Shown: in pieces, positions 9,665 through 17,954 of the stretch
How the letters are laid out: each line of letters begins with the position of its first letter
Numbering within the stretch: position 1 is the first letter of the stretch
NCBI GenBank assembly: GCA_903824185.1
Contig: CAIJVU010000052.1
Location: 1-64,000 of the forward strand
DNA length: 64,000 nt
Direction: 5' to 3'
Source: an uncultured Hyphomicrobiales bacterium
GTDB taxonomy: Bacteria; Pseudomonadota; Alphaproteobacteria; Rhizobiales; Beijerinckiaceae
Notes under the pieces: generated by a model
Databases searched by the model: none
What the model saw: only the letters and a program-made list of their open reading frames with translations
What the model was told of the DNA's origin: nothing
Translations under genes and position numbers: made by a program

Positions 9665-9684
9665 TAGCAACTTTCATGCCAGTT
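9665..9684 (-). promoter_or_regulatory. Sigma-54 promoter of flgG operon
   Basis: Read on the minus strand: TGGCATGAAAGTTGCTA. GG (bases 9679-9680) and GC (9667-9668) are separated by exactly 10 bases, as required for the -24/-12 elements. The predicted start of transcription is near 9655, about 23 bases before the flgG ATG. The -24 element lies inside a perfect inverted repeat (9675-9694). Confidence 0.8.
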
Positions 9685-9694
9685 GACTGGCATG
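9675..9694. repeat. Perfect 9-2-9 palindrome over the flgG promoter -24 element
   Basis: CATGCCAGT-TG-ACTGGCATG is a perfect inverted repeat covering the -24 half of the flgG promoter. The other arm has no GC at the correct spacing, so it is not a second sigma-54 promoter. It may be an operator, or a chance extension of the -24 box. Confidence 0.55.
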
Positions 9695-9775
9695 GTCACA
9701 AAAGCCTGAAAAAACTAGGAAAACCCTCAGAAAATAGAGGAAAACCGTGCCTATTTCCGTTGAAAAAACCCTGCT

Positions 9776-10525
9776 TTAGCGGTCATTACGCATCAACCGC
9801 GCAGTTTCCGTATCAATTTCTTTGGCCGTCGAAATCAGTTTAACCTTCATGTCATAAGAGCGGGAATGTTCAACCAAATTGACCAAAGTCTCGACCGAAT
9901 TGACGTTACTCGCCTCCAAAACTTTGGAATTGAGCTTCATATTGGGATCCAAAGCCGGAATTTGTCCGTTTTTGGGTCGTAAAAAGCTATCAAAGCCACG
10001 GGTCAGGTTTTGCGCGGGTGTCGACACCAGCGAAATCCGGCCAATAGGCGTCATATTGGGATTATCATCCCCTGCCGGTTGGATCGAAATTGTACCGTCA
10101 GCCGCCACTTCAATGCGTTTATAAGGGGGAACCGCAATTGGACCACCCGCACCGATGATCAGATTGCCGTCGCCATTGCGCAAAAACGTGTCGGTTCCAA
10201 CCTTCATATCGCCACGGCGGGTCAGAACCTGATCCCCTTTCGGCGTTTGGGCGACAATATAGCCATCCCCATCAACGGCCACATCCAGCGTGCTGTCGGT
10301 TGGCATCATATTACCGCGCGCGGTACTGATGCCGTTTTCGCCACGGGTGCCGAACACACGATCTTCAACGCTGTTATCGGATTTCAGATAAACCGAGCCA
10401 AGATTGTCCGACAAATCGGCCTGAAAACCGATTGAATTCGACTGTGCCAGATTTGACGTGGTTATCTTCTGGTTTTCAGCCATCAACCGCATCGAATTCA
10501 ATGCGACCTGTGTCAAACGATCCAT
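9776..10525 (-). CDS. flgF: Flagellar proximal rod protein FlgF
   Basis: FlgF is a proximal rod subunit. The 249-aa product lacks the strong N-N-I-A-N signature and has T-T-S-N-L-A-Q-S-N-S-I-G-F-Q instead, typical of divergent FlgF proteins. It keeps the central T-D-S-T-L-D-V-A-V-D-G-D-G-Y motif (near residue 80). The C-terminal V-L-E-A-S-N-V-N-S-V-E-T-L-V-N-L-V-E-H-S-R-S-Y motif is also present. It follows flgE by about 48 bases. The gap of about 140 bases after it carries the separate flgG promoter. Confidence 0.92.
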   Translation of the reverse strand: MDRLTQVALNSMRLMAENQKITTSNLAQSNSIGFQADLSDNLGSVYLKSDNSVEDRVFGTRGENGISTARGNMMPTDSTLDVAVDGDGYIVAQTPKGDQVLTRRGDMKVGTDTFLRNGDGNLIIGAGGPIAVPPYKRIEVAADGTISIQPAGDDNPNMTPIGRISLVSTPAQNLTRGFDSFLRPKNGQIPALDPNMKLNSKVLEASNVNSVETLVNLVEHSRSYDMKVKLISTAKEIDTETARLMRNDR

Positions 10526-10573
10526 CGGATTACCCTACTCTCTTCTCACTGCGCTCAGCGATCACCGGACCCG

Positions 10574-13500
10574 TTATGCGCGGATCTGAATGATGGTTTG
10601 CGTCAAACTTGTTTCCGTTTCGATCGCTTTGGAGTTCGCTTGGAAGTTCCGTTGCGCTGTAATCAGTTTAACAAGTTCTTCGGTAATGTCGACGTTCGAT
10701 TGTTCAAGCGCGCCCGCCTGAATGGAGCCCAAGCCGTCAGATCCCGCCTGACCCAAAGTGGCCTGACCGGAGACCGATGTCGCGACATAGTCGGCGTTAC
10801 CAATCTGCTTCAACCCGTTGGGGTTGGCGAAGTTGGCGATAATCACCTTGCCCAGCGCATTGGTCTGGCCGTTGGTGTAGTTGGCGATTACCGTCCCCGA
10901 ACTATCAATCGTCAAACCGTTAAGCGAACCGGAGGGATAACCATCCTGCGTCAAGGATTGCACCGAGAATGGCTGGGTATACTGGGTCGAGAACTTGCCG
11001 TAATCGATGGTCAGGTTCAATGGATTGGAACCGTTGCCGGGATCGAAGGGCGAGTAAACCACACCCTGCTTTGGCGAGATCAATTTACCGGCGGTATCGA
11101 AGGTCAATTCACCGGGGGTCAGATAAAGCGGTGACCAGCTCTGCAGCTTTGTGGACGGGGCAACGGTCGAAATATTACCGCTGCCATCGACGTAAAGCTT
11201 GTTGCCGTTGGTGTCTGTTGCCTGCACCAGATTGGTGATGGACGGCACACTACCGGCCGTCTGCGACACGGAATTCAAACCGAAGTTAGCCGACCCCACC
11301 ACGTTGATCTGAGATGTTGAACCCGTGGTCCCAGATGTGAAGACCAGACGGTTGTTATTGGCATCAAATTTAACAGACACACCCGAGACCACACGGCCTG
11401 TGACAGGATCCTGGATCTGGTTGACGCGTTGCTGAATAGCGGAGGCGAAAGTATCCCCCGTATAAGCACGGATCGGCAAAATGATGGTGCCGGTGATACC
11501 ATCGACGGTGAAGGTGAGTTTGTTTTCACCGAGGCTTTCATTGAGTAGGAAGGTCTGGCTCATCGGCGTAATAGCAGAGGAACCGTAAGCCGTTGCAGCG
11601 GTCGAGGCAAGACCCGTGCCTGCCACGGTTTGTTGGGCTTTCACCGCACCAATACCAAGCAAGTCATTGTTGCCGGCATAAATGGTCGCCGAATTGCTGG
11701 TGGTGGCCAATGACTGACCAATTTGCACGCCCGATTGGGATTTTGATCCCGTTGCACCTACCGCTTCGACAGGCGACACGACACCGCCGGTTTGCACATT
11801 AAGATGATAGGGTTCACCATTCGGATTGCCCTGCACCGTCATGCGATGATTGCCATCAAGCGCGATCGAGAACGGGCCGATGCTGTCAGGGCGAACCTTC
11901 GTGACCGCAGGTGTTGCAATGTCTGTTGACCAGACCTGGTCTTGGGAGATTGACACCTTGCCGGAAACGACAGCGGGTTGGTTGAATGTAAATTCGATCG
12001 TGTTTTTGTTGGTGTCTTTGCTGTTAAGCGAAAACGCCCCGATATTAGAACTAATCGTTGCATCCGCATTGATGGACGTGACCAGATCGGCCGATGTCAA
12101 TGCGTCCCCCGCAGTCGCACCGTCTTTATGTATGGTAATTTTCTTTGTTAGGACAGATCCATCCGCTTTCGGAACATTGACCACAAAAACATCGCCTTCA
12201 TGGATCGCGTAATCCGTGCCATTGGTCGGCTTCAACACAAAGGACTGGATTTCCTTGGTCTTGGCGTTACCGGCTTGGGTCACAACCGTTGGTGAGGTAT
12301 AGACGGTCTGATTGGTAAAATTCAGATCCGTCAAAGCCTCATTGCCATCCGTGCCACGCACGGTCTGTGCCATAGTCAAAAGCGTAGGCACAATCCCCGA
12401 GCTTTGATAATCAAACATCAACTGGTTGGTTTGCCCAGGAACCAATTTGCACAACAGGCTTGTGGATGGGCTATAAGTGCCGCCAATGGCTGTGCTTACA
12501 GCTGTATTGATGGATGAAATCAACGCATTCACACGATCCGATGATGTTGCAGGAGCAACAAAATTCGCATTTTGGGTCGTGGTCGCATCAAACACCAAAG
12601 GTCCCACAGACACAGGTGTCGGCTGTTTGTCGCCGGGCTTCAAGATTACATTCAGATTGTAGGTATCACCAGCCATCAGATTGCCAAAGACCGGCAACAT
12701 TTGCTGCTCGGCCTGCGATGTCGCGGTACCAGCCTGCACCTGCATTGCCGCATTGAAAGTTACCGGCATGGCCTGCTGCAATTTGGCAACCAAAGCATCG
12801 GCCGTTGCAGGCGTCACCGCCGCATCCGTAAAATAGGTGAAGCTCTTACCATCCGATTCAAGGGTGATCGGCGCGTTGATTGGCAAAGCAAGCGAGCTGA
12901 AATCATAGCTGTTGATTTGTGGCTTGACATCCTGAGCTTGCGCAAGCGTTGCACGCCCCACTTTAATGGTCGAGGTTTCACCCGTTGTCCCGGAGGAAAA
13001 CACGAATTGACGTGAATCCTTGTTATAGGAAATGGTGATGCCGGTGCGCTGATCACCCACAGCTGTCAAGGGTGGACCCGATGGCAACACGGCACTGCCC
13101 GACCAATAGGTATTAGTTCCAATCACACCAGCCTGACTTGCCGTAACAGATGGGATACCCAAATCATTGGTAACAGAATTGGGATTGAAAACCTGAAGGG
13201 TTTGGTAACGGTTTTGCGGCAAAGCGGCATCGGTGCCGAGCTGCAAGGGATCCGCTTTGAAGGTCAAGGCGCGGGTGGCCACATCAAATCCGACAATGAC
13301 TGGAGGATTGTTTGTATCAGGCCAATCAGAATTTTTACCAAATTCCGCATGACGAGAATTGAGAGCCTCGTTCACCTTTTTCTGAGCCAAAGCGATCAAA
13401 TCGTCGCGGGTCAAATCGAGATAGTTAAGCTGCTGGACGCTACCGACTCCCGATCCATCGACAACGGCCGGCGTACCATCCGCACCGGCTGTGCCGAGCA

Positions 13501-14821
13501 AATCAATTTCAAGCGGGGGATTAAGAGTTGTGGTTGAACCATCACTTTCAGTGCGTGAGAGACTGACGTTAAACACATCATTGCCGGAAATCACGCTATT
13601 GCTGGTATCGCGATAAGTATCGTTGATACGGAAATAATTGGCATTGCTGAATTTGGCATTCACTGCGCGGGTCATCTCGGCAGCCAATTGGCTCCCGGTG
13701 TAAGAACCCGCATTGATCGAGATGGATTGCGGTGCCGAACCGTCCACACTGATGGTGAACATATCCGTGCCCCAGAACGGCGAGGTCAGCGAGGAGACTT
13801 TGCCCGATTCACGGGTTGTATCATATTTTGACGGATCGTCGACAATTGTGACCTTATTGGCATCCGTATCACCAAAATCAAAACCAACTAAATTCTGGAT
13901 CGACCCAACAACCTGTGCCGGTGTGGACTGACTCTTTTTGATCTGGTCATCTTGATAATAAAGCGGCGATGGCTGATTGGCGACAAAGCTCGAGTCAAAG
14001 CTTGTCGGATCGGTGGTCGTCTGCCCGTATTTATTGATGTAAATGGTCTTGCTCTGGTCATCCTTGGAGGTGATCAGCGATGGATCGACTTCCTTGTCAC
14101 CCACAAACACATGCGTCTGCCAACGGTTGTTGGGGATCGCACTGGTGGCGTTCAAGGTCTTGACATAATAAATGGTCGCAATCGTCGGATTGCCCAATGA
14201 GTCATAGATGGTGATCGATGTTGACTGGTTGTAGGTGGCCGAGTTTGTTCGATCAAATTTGTAAGGATTGCTGTCGGTATAAACCGCATTGCTCGGAATG
14301 ATTGTCGCATCAGCTGGCAAGTTCAGACCCAACTGAATGGACGATGTGGCATTCGGCAAGCCGGAGGTTGAAGGCAGCTGCAAATTCTTGGCGGATTGAA
14401 TACCCGTCGCGATCACCGATCCGTCCGAGTTGACCGGGAACACTTGCAGATACTGACCCTGTGAATCCACAACATACCGGTTGTTATTGACGCTGAACGA
14501 TCCGTTGCGGGTATAGACCGTTTGGGTAGAAGTCAGACTTGGTTTCAATGCAAAAAAGCCCTGACCAGAAATCGCCATGTCGAGTGAATTCTGGGAGGCC
14601 GAAATATTGCCTTGCGTGAACTGCTGCTGAACCGTTTTCAAAATGGTACCAGACCCGATCGCCCCGCTCGCATTTTGCAACGGTGAGGTTGCGAAAATGT
14701 CACCAAACTGCGCGCGCGATAATTTGAACCCCGTCGTGCCAACGTTGGCGACGTTGTTCGAAATCGCCGCAATGTCAGCCTGAGAGCCGTTAAGGCCGGT
14801 AAGTGAGGTGTAAAATGACAT
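10574..14821 (-). CDS. flgE: Giant flagellar hook protein FlgE (1415 aa)
   Basis: FlgE polymerises into the hook, the universal joint. Terminal segments are canonical. The N-terminus has S-L-T-G-L-N-G-S-Q-A-D-I-A-A-I-S-N-N-V-A-N-V-G-T-T-G-F-K, then SQNSLDMAISGQGFF near residue 80. The C-terminus has G-A-L-E-Q-S-N-V-D-I-T-E-E-L-V-K-L-I-T-A-Q-R-N-F-Q-A-N-S-K. Usual length is 400-600, so about 900 residues are inserted in the surface-exposed middle. The inserted part contains repeated flagellin-IN-like units. The motif F-S/T-S-G-T-T-G-x-T-S-x-I-x-V appears near residue 605 and again near 1165. It sits between flgD and flgF with no frameshift visible. Confidence 0.93.
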   Translation of the reverse strand: MSFYTSLTGLNGSQADIAAISNNVANVGTTGFKLSRAQFGDIFATSPLQNASGAIGSGTILKTVQQQFTQGNISASQNSLDMAISGQGFFALKPSLTSTQTVYTRNGSFSVNNNRYVVDSQGQYLQVFPVNSDGSVIATGIQSAKNLQLPSTSGLPNATSSIQLGLNLPADATIIPSNAVYTDSNPYKFDRTNSATYNQSTSITIYDSLGNPTIATIYYVKTLNATSAIPNNRWQTHVFVGDKEVDPSLITSKDDQSKTIYINKYGQTTTDPTSFDSSFVANQPSPLYYQDDQIKKSQSTPAQVVGSIQNLVGFDFGDTDANKVTIVDDPSKYDTTRESGKVSSLTSPFWGTDMFTISVDGSAPQSISINAGSYTGSQLAAEMTRAVNAKFSNANYFRINDTYRDTSNSVISGNDVFNVSLSRTESDGSTTTLNPPLEIDLLGTAGADGTPAVVDGSGVGSVQQLNYLDLTRDDLIALAQKKVNEALNSRHAEFGKNSDWPDTNNPPVIVGFDVATRALTFKADPLQLGTDAALPQNRYQTLQVFNPNSVTNDLGIPSVTASQAGVIGTNTYWSGSAVLPSGPPLTAVGDQRTGITISYNKDSRQFVFSSGTTGETSTIKVGRATLAQAQDVKPQINSYDFSSLALPINAPITLESDGKSFTYFTDAAVTPATADALVAKLQQAMPVTFNAAMQVQAGTATSQAEQQMLPVFGNLMAGDTYNLNVILKPGDKQPTPVSVGPLVFDATTTQNANFVAPATSSDRVNALISSINTAVSTAIGGTYSPSTSLLCKLVPGQTNQLMFDYQSSGIVPTLLTMAQTVRGTDGNEALTDLNFTNQTVYTSPTVVTQAGNAKTKEIQSFVLKPTNGTDYAIHEGDVFVVNVPKADGSVLTKKITIHKDGATAGDALTSADLVTSINADATISSNIGAFSLNSKDTNKNTIEFTFNQPAVVSGKVSISQDQVWSTDIATPAVTKVRPDSIGPFSIALDGNHRMTVQGNPNGEPYHLNVQTGGVVSPVEAVGATGSKSQSGVQIGQSLATTSNSATIYAGNNDLLGIGAVKAQQTVAGTGLASTAATAYGSSAITPMSQTFLLNESLGENKLTFTVDGITGTIILPIRAYTGDTFASAIQQRVNQIQDPVTGRVVSGVSVKFDANNNRLVFTSGTTGSTSQINVVGSANFGLNSVSQTAGSVPSITNLVQATDTNGNKLYVDGSGNISTVAPSTKLQSWSPLYLTPGELTFDTAGKLISPKQGVVYSPFDPGNGSNPLNLTIDYGKFSTQYTQPFSVQSLTQDGYPSGSLNGLTIDSSGTVIANYTNGQTNALGKVIIANFANPNGLKQIGNADYVATSVSGQATLGQAGSDGLGSIQAGALEQSNVDITEELVKLITAQRNFQANSKAIETETSLTQTIIQIRA

Positions 14822-14874
14822 GGTCTTTACTCTCTAATTCTGCTTAGGGGTATGCAAATAATTCAGGCTTAATT

Positions 14875-15609
14875 TCAGTATTTAATGCTCTTGATATCGG
14901 ACATTTTCACTGTCCCGACACCACCAACCACAAAGTTCTGGGTCTGGCCTGCCGCCGGGATCGGCACTTCCGTAATCGGTGCATAAACGTCGGTGTTTTG
15001 CGCTGTAGACTTTCCGCCCGCCATCGCTGTTGCTGAGACGTTATAAGAGGAATTGCCGACTGGATTACCACTGGCATCTTTGCCATCCCACGAGAAGCCG
15101 ACAAGGCCAGCCGGATTGGCACCAAGGCTGAGGCTTTTCACAACCGTTCCGCTCTGGTCGGTAATCTGCACATTCAAGGAGGTCACAGAATTAGGCAGGT
15201 CTATCGCGCCGCTGATCGCACCCGTTGAGTCTGCCAAAGCCGTTGTGCCAGGCACCAGAACCGTCTTACCGGCGAAGCTCGCAACGGTTGCAATCTGGTT
15301 ATCGGAAATCTGAGTGGCCATGGTGCTCATTGTGGTATTGAGCTGCTGGATACCGGTCACCGTCGAGAACTGCGCCATCTGCGCAATCATCTGCGTATTA
15401 TCTTGCGGCTGGAAGGGATCCTGATTGGCCATCTGCGTCGTCATCAGCTTCAAGAAGTCGGTTTGATCAAGCGACGTCTTATTTGGCGTAGCCGTCGAGG
15501 TCGCACCAGACGCGGTTGTCGTGCCAGACTTCGTGACTCCGAGCTTGTTAAGAAGCTGGTCAAGCGTCTGTTGTGCTGATGTCGAGCCGGTTGAGCTTGT
15601 GGTCGTCAT
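14875..15609 (-). CDS. flgD: Hook assembly scaffold protein FlgD
   Basis: FlgD caps the growing hook and is lost when FlgK arrives. The 244-aa protein has a Ser/Thr-rich N-terminus. The diagnostic D-F-L-K-L-M-T-T-Q-M-A-N-Q-D-P-F-Q-P-Q-D-N (around residues 51-71) follows, and then the Q-M-A-Q-F-S-T-V-x-G-I motif. The C-terminal half has a FlgD Ig-like fold signature (FSWDGKDASGNPV, near residue 170). It lies 30 bases after flgC and 53 bases before flgE in the same operon. Confidence 0.95.
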   Translation of the reverse strand: MTTTSSTGSTSAQQTLDQLLNKLGVTKSGTTTASGATSTATPNKTSLDQTDFLKLMTTQMANQDPFQPQDNTQMIAQMAQFSTVTGIQQLNTTMSTMATQISDNQIATVASFAGKTVLVPGTTALADSTGAISGAIDLPNSVTSLNVQITDQSGTVVKSLSLGANPAGLVGFSWDGKDASGNPVGNSSYNVSATAMAGGKSTAQNTDVYAPITEVPIPAAGQTQNFVVGGVGTVKMSDIKSIKY

Positions 15610-15639
15610 CTCTTCTATCCTTGCTTAATTGACGCGGGA

Positions 15640-16056
15640 TTACTTGCCGACGTTGAGTGTCTTGAGAATGAGGGATTTCGCGGTCGATAAGACCTCGATG
15701 TTATTTTGGTACTGACGGGACGCTTCGAGCATATCGATCATTTCTTCCTGCGGATCGACGGCAGCCGAATAGATATAGCCCTGCTCATCCGCCTTGGGAT
15801 GCTGTGGGGAATACTTCTTTTCAGGCGGAAGCGTAGACCGATAAATGCCATCGGTATCAACGGTTGCAACGCCCTGCCCCATCTGCTGGGAGGGAAAATT
15901 AGCCTTGAAGATCGGGCGCATGGACTTGTAGGCCTCCTCGGGAGTGCCTGCCACAGTCTGGGCGTTGGCCAAGTTGCTGGCAACCGCGTTCAAGCGCACT
16001 TGCTGCGCCGACATGGCCCGTCCGGAAATGTCAAAGATTGTAAGGGCTTTCATCAC
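15640..16056 (-). CDS. flgC: Flagellar proximal rod protein FlgC
   Basis: FlgC is a proximal rod subunit. Its 138 aa are standard. The N-terminus reads S-A-Q-Q-V-R-L-N-A-V-A-S-N-L-A-N-A-Q-T. The C-terminus has E-E-M-I-D-M-L-E-A-S-R-Q-Y-Q-N-N-I-E-V, which is the FlgC signature. The first bases overlap the end of flgB by 4, so the two genes are translationally coupled. Confidence 0.95.
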   Translation of the reverse strand: MMKALTIFDISGRAMSAQQVRLNAVASNLANAQTVAGTPEEAYKSMRPIFKANFPSQQMGQGVATVDTDGIYRSTLPPEKKYSPQHPKADEQGYIYSAAVDPQEEMIDMLEASRQYQNNIEVLSTAKSLILKTLNVGK

Positions 16057-16439
16057 TCACCCCGCAATGCGCTGCGCAGATTACGAATCCGCTCACTTAA
16101 AAACTGAAGATCGGCTTCATAAGCCGTCGTATTTTGAGCAAATTGCAGCTGTTCGACATGCAATTCGACCGTATTGCCGTCAAGTGAAGGCGAAATGGGC
16201 ACGCGATACCGCGCTTGCCCGGGAGGAGAGGTCTGCAGCATAGAAATATGCTGCACATTGGTGGTTGAAAGCTCACCTTGGCCAACTGCACTCTTGAATT
16301 CAGACGCAAAATCAAGATCGCGCGCCTTGTAATTCGGCGTGCCGGCATTGGCGATGTTCGAGCCCAATATTTCCATCCGCTTGTTGCGCAAGGACAAAGC
16401 CTCGGCTTGCGGTTTCAGGTACTGGTCCAAAGCATTCAT
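16053..16439 (-). CDS. flgB: Flagellar proximal rod protein FlgB
   Basis: FlgB is the first proximal rod subunit. I place the start at the ATG at 16439 (MNALDQYL) because a GAGG sits just upstream. The longer TTG start at 16451 would lie within that ribosome binding site. Family features are E-I-L-G-S-N-I-A-N-A-G-T-P-N-Y-K-A-R-D-L-D-F near residue 27 and a C-terminal helix with F-L-S-E-R-I-R-N-L-R. It is the first gene of flgB-C-D-E-F and has its own sigma-54 promoter about 50 bases upstream. Confidence 0.94.
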   Translation of the reverse strand: MNALDQYLKPQAEALSLRNKRMEILGSNIANAGTPNYKARDLDFASEFKSAVGQGELSTTNVQHISMLQTSPPGQARYRVPISPSLDGNTVELHVEQLQFAQNTTAYEADLQFLSERIRNLRSALRGE

Positions 16440-16485
16440 AATGGGCCTCAATCAAAACGGGTGAAACAATCATCCGTCAGATATA

Positions 16486-16505
16486 TAGCAATTGTCATGC
16501 CAGTT
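16486..16505 (-). promoter_or_regulatory. Sigma-54 promoter of flgB-C-D-E-F
   Basis: Minus-strand TGGCATGACAATTGCTA has GG (16500-16501) and GC (16488-16489) exactly 10 bases apart. Its core is nearly the same as that of the flgG promoter. Transcription should begin near 16476, about 37 bases before the flgB ATG. Confidence 0.8.
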
Positions 16506-16574
16506 TTATGATGAGGTTTTTATATTAGAAATCAATACTATAGACCGTAACGTTGCCCTGAGGAGGCAGACAGG

Positions 16575-17126
16575 TCAGTTCGCGATATAGCGGGTCAGCA
16601 GTACTTCATCGACGATGATATTGACGGGAAGCTGGGCACGGAATTTTTCGTTCAAATGCGCTTTGATCCGCAAAGACAGCTCATCCTTGAAGGTACCTTT
16701 GCTGGCGGCCGCAAAATTATATTCCGAGATAATCGCCATAATATCGGTGCGGATCGACATGGTATTGGTCTTGATCAGCTCTTCGGCGCGTGCACCAAAA
16801 CGGGTACCAATTGTGACTTCAACCAGCACAAAATGGGTGCTGCGCCCCAAATTGATGGTCATTTCCTCGCCAAGAGGAATATAGGCCATCTTCAAGGGAT
16901 CGTTTTCAATATTGGGTTTAAAAAGCTGTTTTTGCGGGCCGGATTTCGCTGCAAGCGCCTTGGCCTCTTCTTCGGCCTTTTTAGCAAGCTCTTGTTTTTC
17001 AATCCTTTTTTGATCCATGATCTTGTAGCCGATCATCCCGCCGACCACACCGATGCCCACCAGCATAACAAGGCCTAAGGCAATCGTGAAAGGATTGGTC
17101 AGAACAGCCCGGACGACTGGAGGCAT
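16575..17126 (-). CDS. fliL: FliL-family flagellar basal-body-associated protein (copy 1)
   Basis: FliL proteins are single-pass inner-membrane proteins that surround the stators and raise torque. One transmembrane helix (about residues 10-32) is followed by a charged Lys/Glu/Ala segment. The periplasmic stomatin-like domain ends with the usual L-P-V-N-I-I-V-D-E-V-L-L-T-R-Y. The ATG at 17126 overlaps the TGA of the upstream gene (TGATG), so I prefer it to a GTG four codons earlier. A second FliL is encoded at 34551-35222 inside the fli operon. This one belongs to the separate transcription unit behind the 18860 promoter. Confidence 0.85.
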   Translation of the reverse strand: MPPVVRAVLTNPFTIALGLVMLVGIGVVGGMIGYKIMDQKRIEKQELAKKAEEEAKALAAKSGPQKQLFKPNIENDPLKMAYIPLGEEMTINLGRSTHFVLVEVTIGTRFGARAEELIKTNTMSIRTDIMAIISEYNFAAASKGTFKDELSLRIKAHLNEKFRAQLPVNIIVDEVLLTRYIAN

Positions 17127-17365
17127 CAGACGACCCACCCGCCGCCGCGTGGCTTCTTACCGGTGGGGTCCATCACGCCACGAAAAGCCGACGCAAACGC
17201 AGCGCCACGGGCTTCAGCATCGGCTTTATCAGCTACGCGTCGCAACAAAACATCACCACCAGGCTTGGGCTGAGTTACAGAAAAATGCGGATAATATCGC
17301 GCAATCAGGTCTTCGAGCGCGGCGACAAATTCCATATCGTTTTTTAGAATGGGTTCCTTTTTCAT
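17126..17365 (-). CDS. Small unknown protein between hook-like gene and fliL
   Basis: A 79-aa soluble, mildly basic protein with no family I recognise. The N-terminal half could form a helix (M-E-F-V-A-A-L-E-D-L-I-A-R-Y-Y-P-H-F), and the C-terminus ends Gly-Gly-Gly-Trp-Val-Val. Stop-start overlap with fliL (TGATG) and a position within a flagellar operon argue that it is translated and motility-related. Nothing more can be said from the sequence. Confidence 0.6.
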   Translation of the reverse strand: MKKEPILKNDMEFVAALEDLIARYYPHFSVTQPKPGGDVLLRRVADKADAEARGAAFASAFRGVMDPTGKKPRGGGWVV

Positions 17366-17405
17366 GTCCGAACCTTCATCAATAAAAACATATCAGAGAG
17401 CCGGT

Positions 17406-17870
17406 TCAGGCCATGATATCGATTTGTTGACGCCGCTCCGCAAGGGTAACCGGCATTTTTGAAACAAACGCATAAAGCGTCATAGAAAATTGGTGCACAT
17501 AAAACGGCTCGAAGGAAACCCGCGCATCAAACCACTGGGTTGTCAGCAGCGGAGCCGACGGCGCACCCTTTGGGTTATAAAGCTTTGTAACAGCAGGGAA
17601 AAGCGGCTGGCCGCGATCACTGACACCGTCCAAGCCAATCTGGCCCGCCTGACCATAGCGACGGCGCATTTCCGCACCAGACCGCTCGACATAATTGGGC
17701 TCGAAAGGCAGAACGACAGACGTTGGCTCCTCCGTCGCTTCAATCGGCGGCACCGGACGCTGGATGTCGGAAGTCCCTGTGGGCAATGGGAAGCTTGAAA
17801 CCAAAGGAAAGCGATCCGGAAACGGTTCCAGAAACGGCTGCCTCATCATGCCAACTGCAGAAATGGCCAT
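17406..17870 (-). CDS. Unknown flagellar-operon protein (154 aa)
   Basis: I do not recognise this protein. It has no signal peptide and a Pro-rich N-terminal third with F-L-E-P-F-P-D-R-F-P-L-V and similar segments. A more folded C-terminal half contains W-F-D-A-R-V-S-F-E-P-F-Y-V-H-Q-F. It ends E-R-R-Q-Q-I-D-I-M-A. It lies between a hook-like protein and the small protein upstream of fliL, all on the minus strand, and is therefore probably co-transcribed from the sigma-54 promoter near 18860. Confidence 0.65.
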   Translation of the reverse strand: MAISAVGMMRQPFLEPFPDRFPLVSSFPLPTGTSDIQRPVPPIEATEEPTSVVLPFEPNYVERSGAEMRRRYGQAGQIGLDGVSDRGQPLFPAVTKLYNPKGAPSAPLLTTQWFDARVSFEPFYVHQFSMTLYAFVSKMPVTLAERRQQIDIMA

Positions 17871-17954
17871 AAGCTTAAGATGTCCTTTTGCGTATCATAA
17901 AAGAGTGTAACAAAAACCAGCCTTTATTCAATGGCTGAACGGGCAGTTCAAGGC

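Noticed and set aside
9684-9710. Second sigma-54 promoter on the plus strand from the flgG palindrome
   Set aside because: After TGGCATG there is no GC at 10 bases; the next is at 13.
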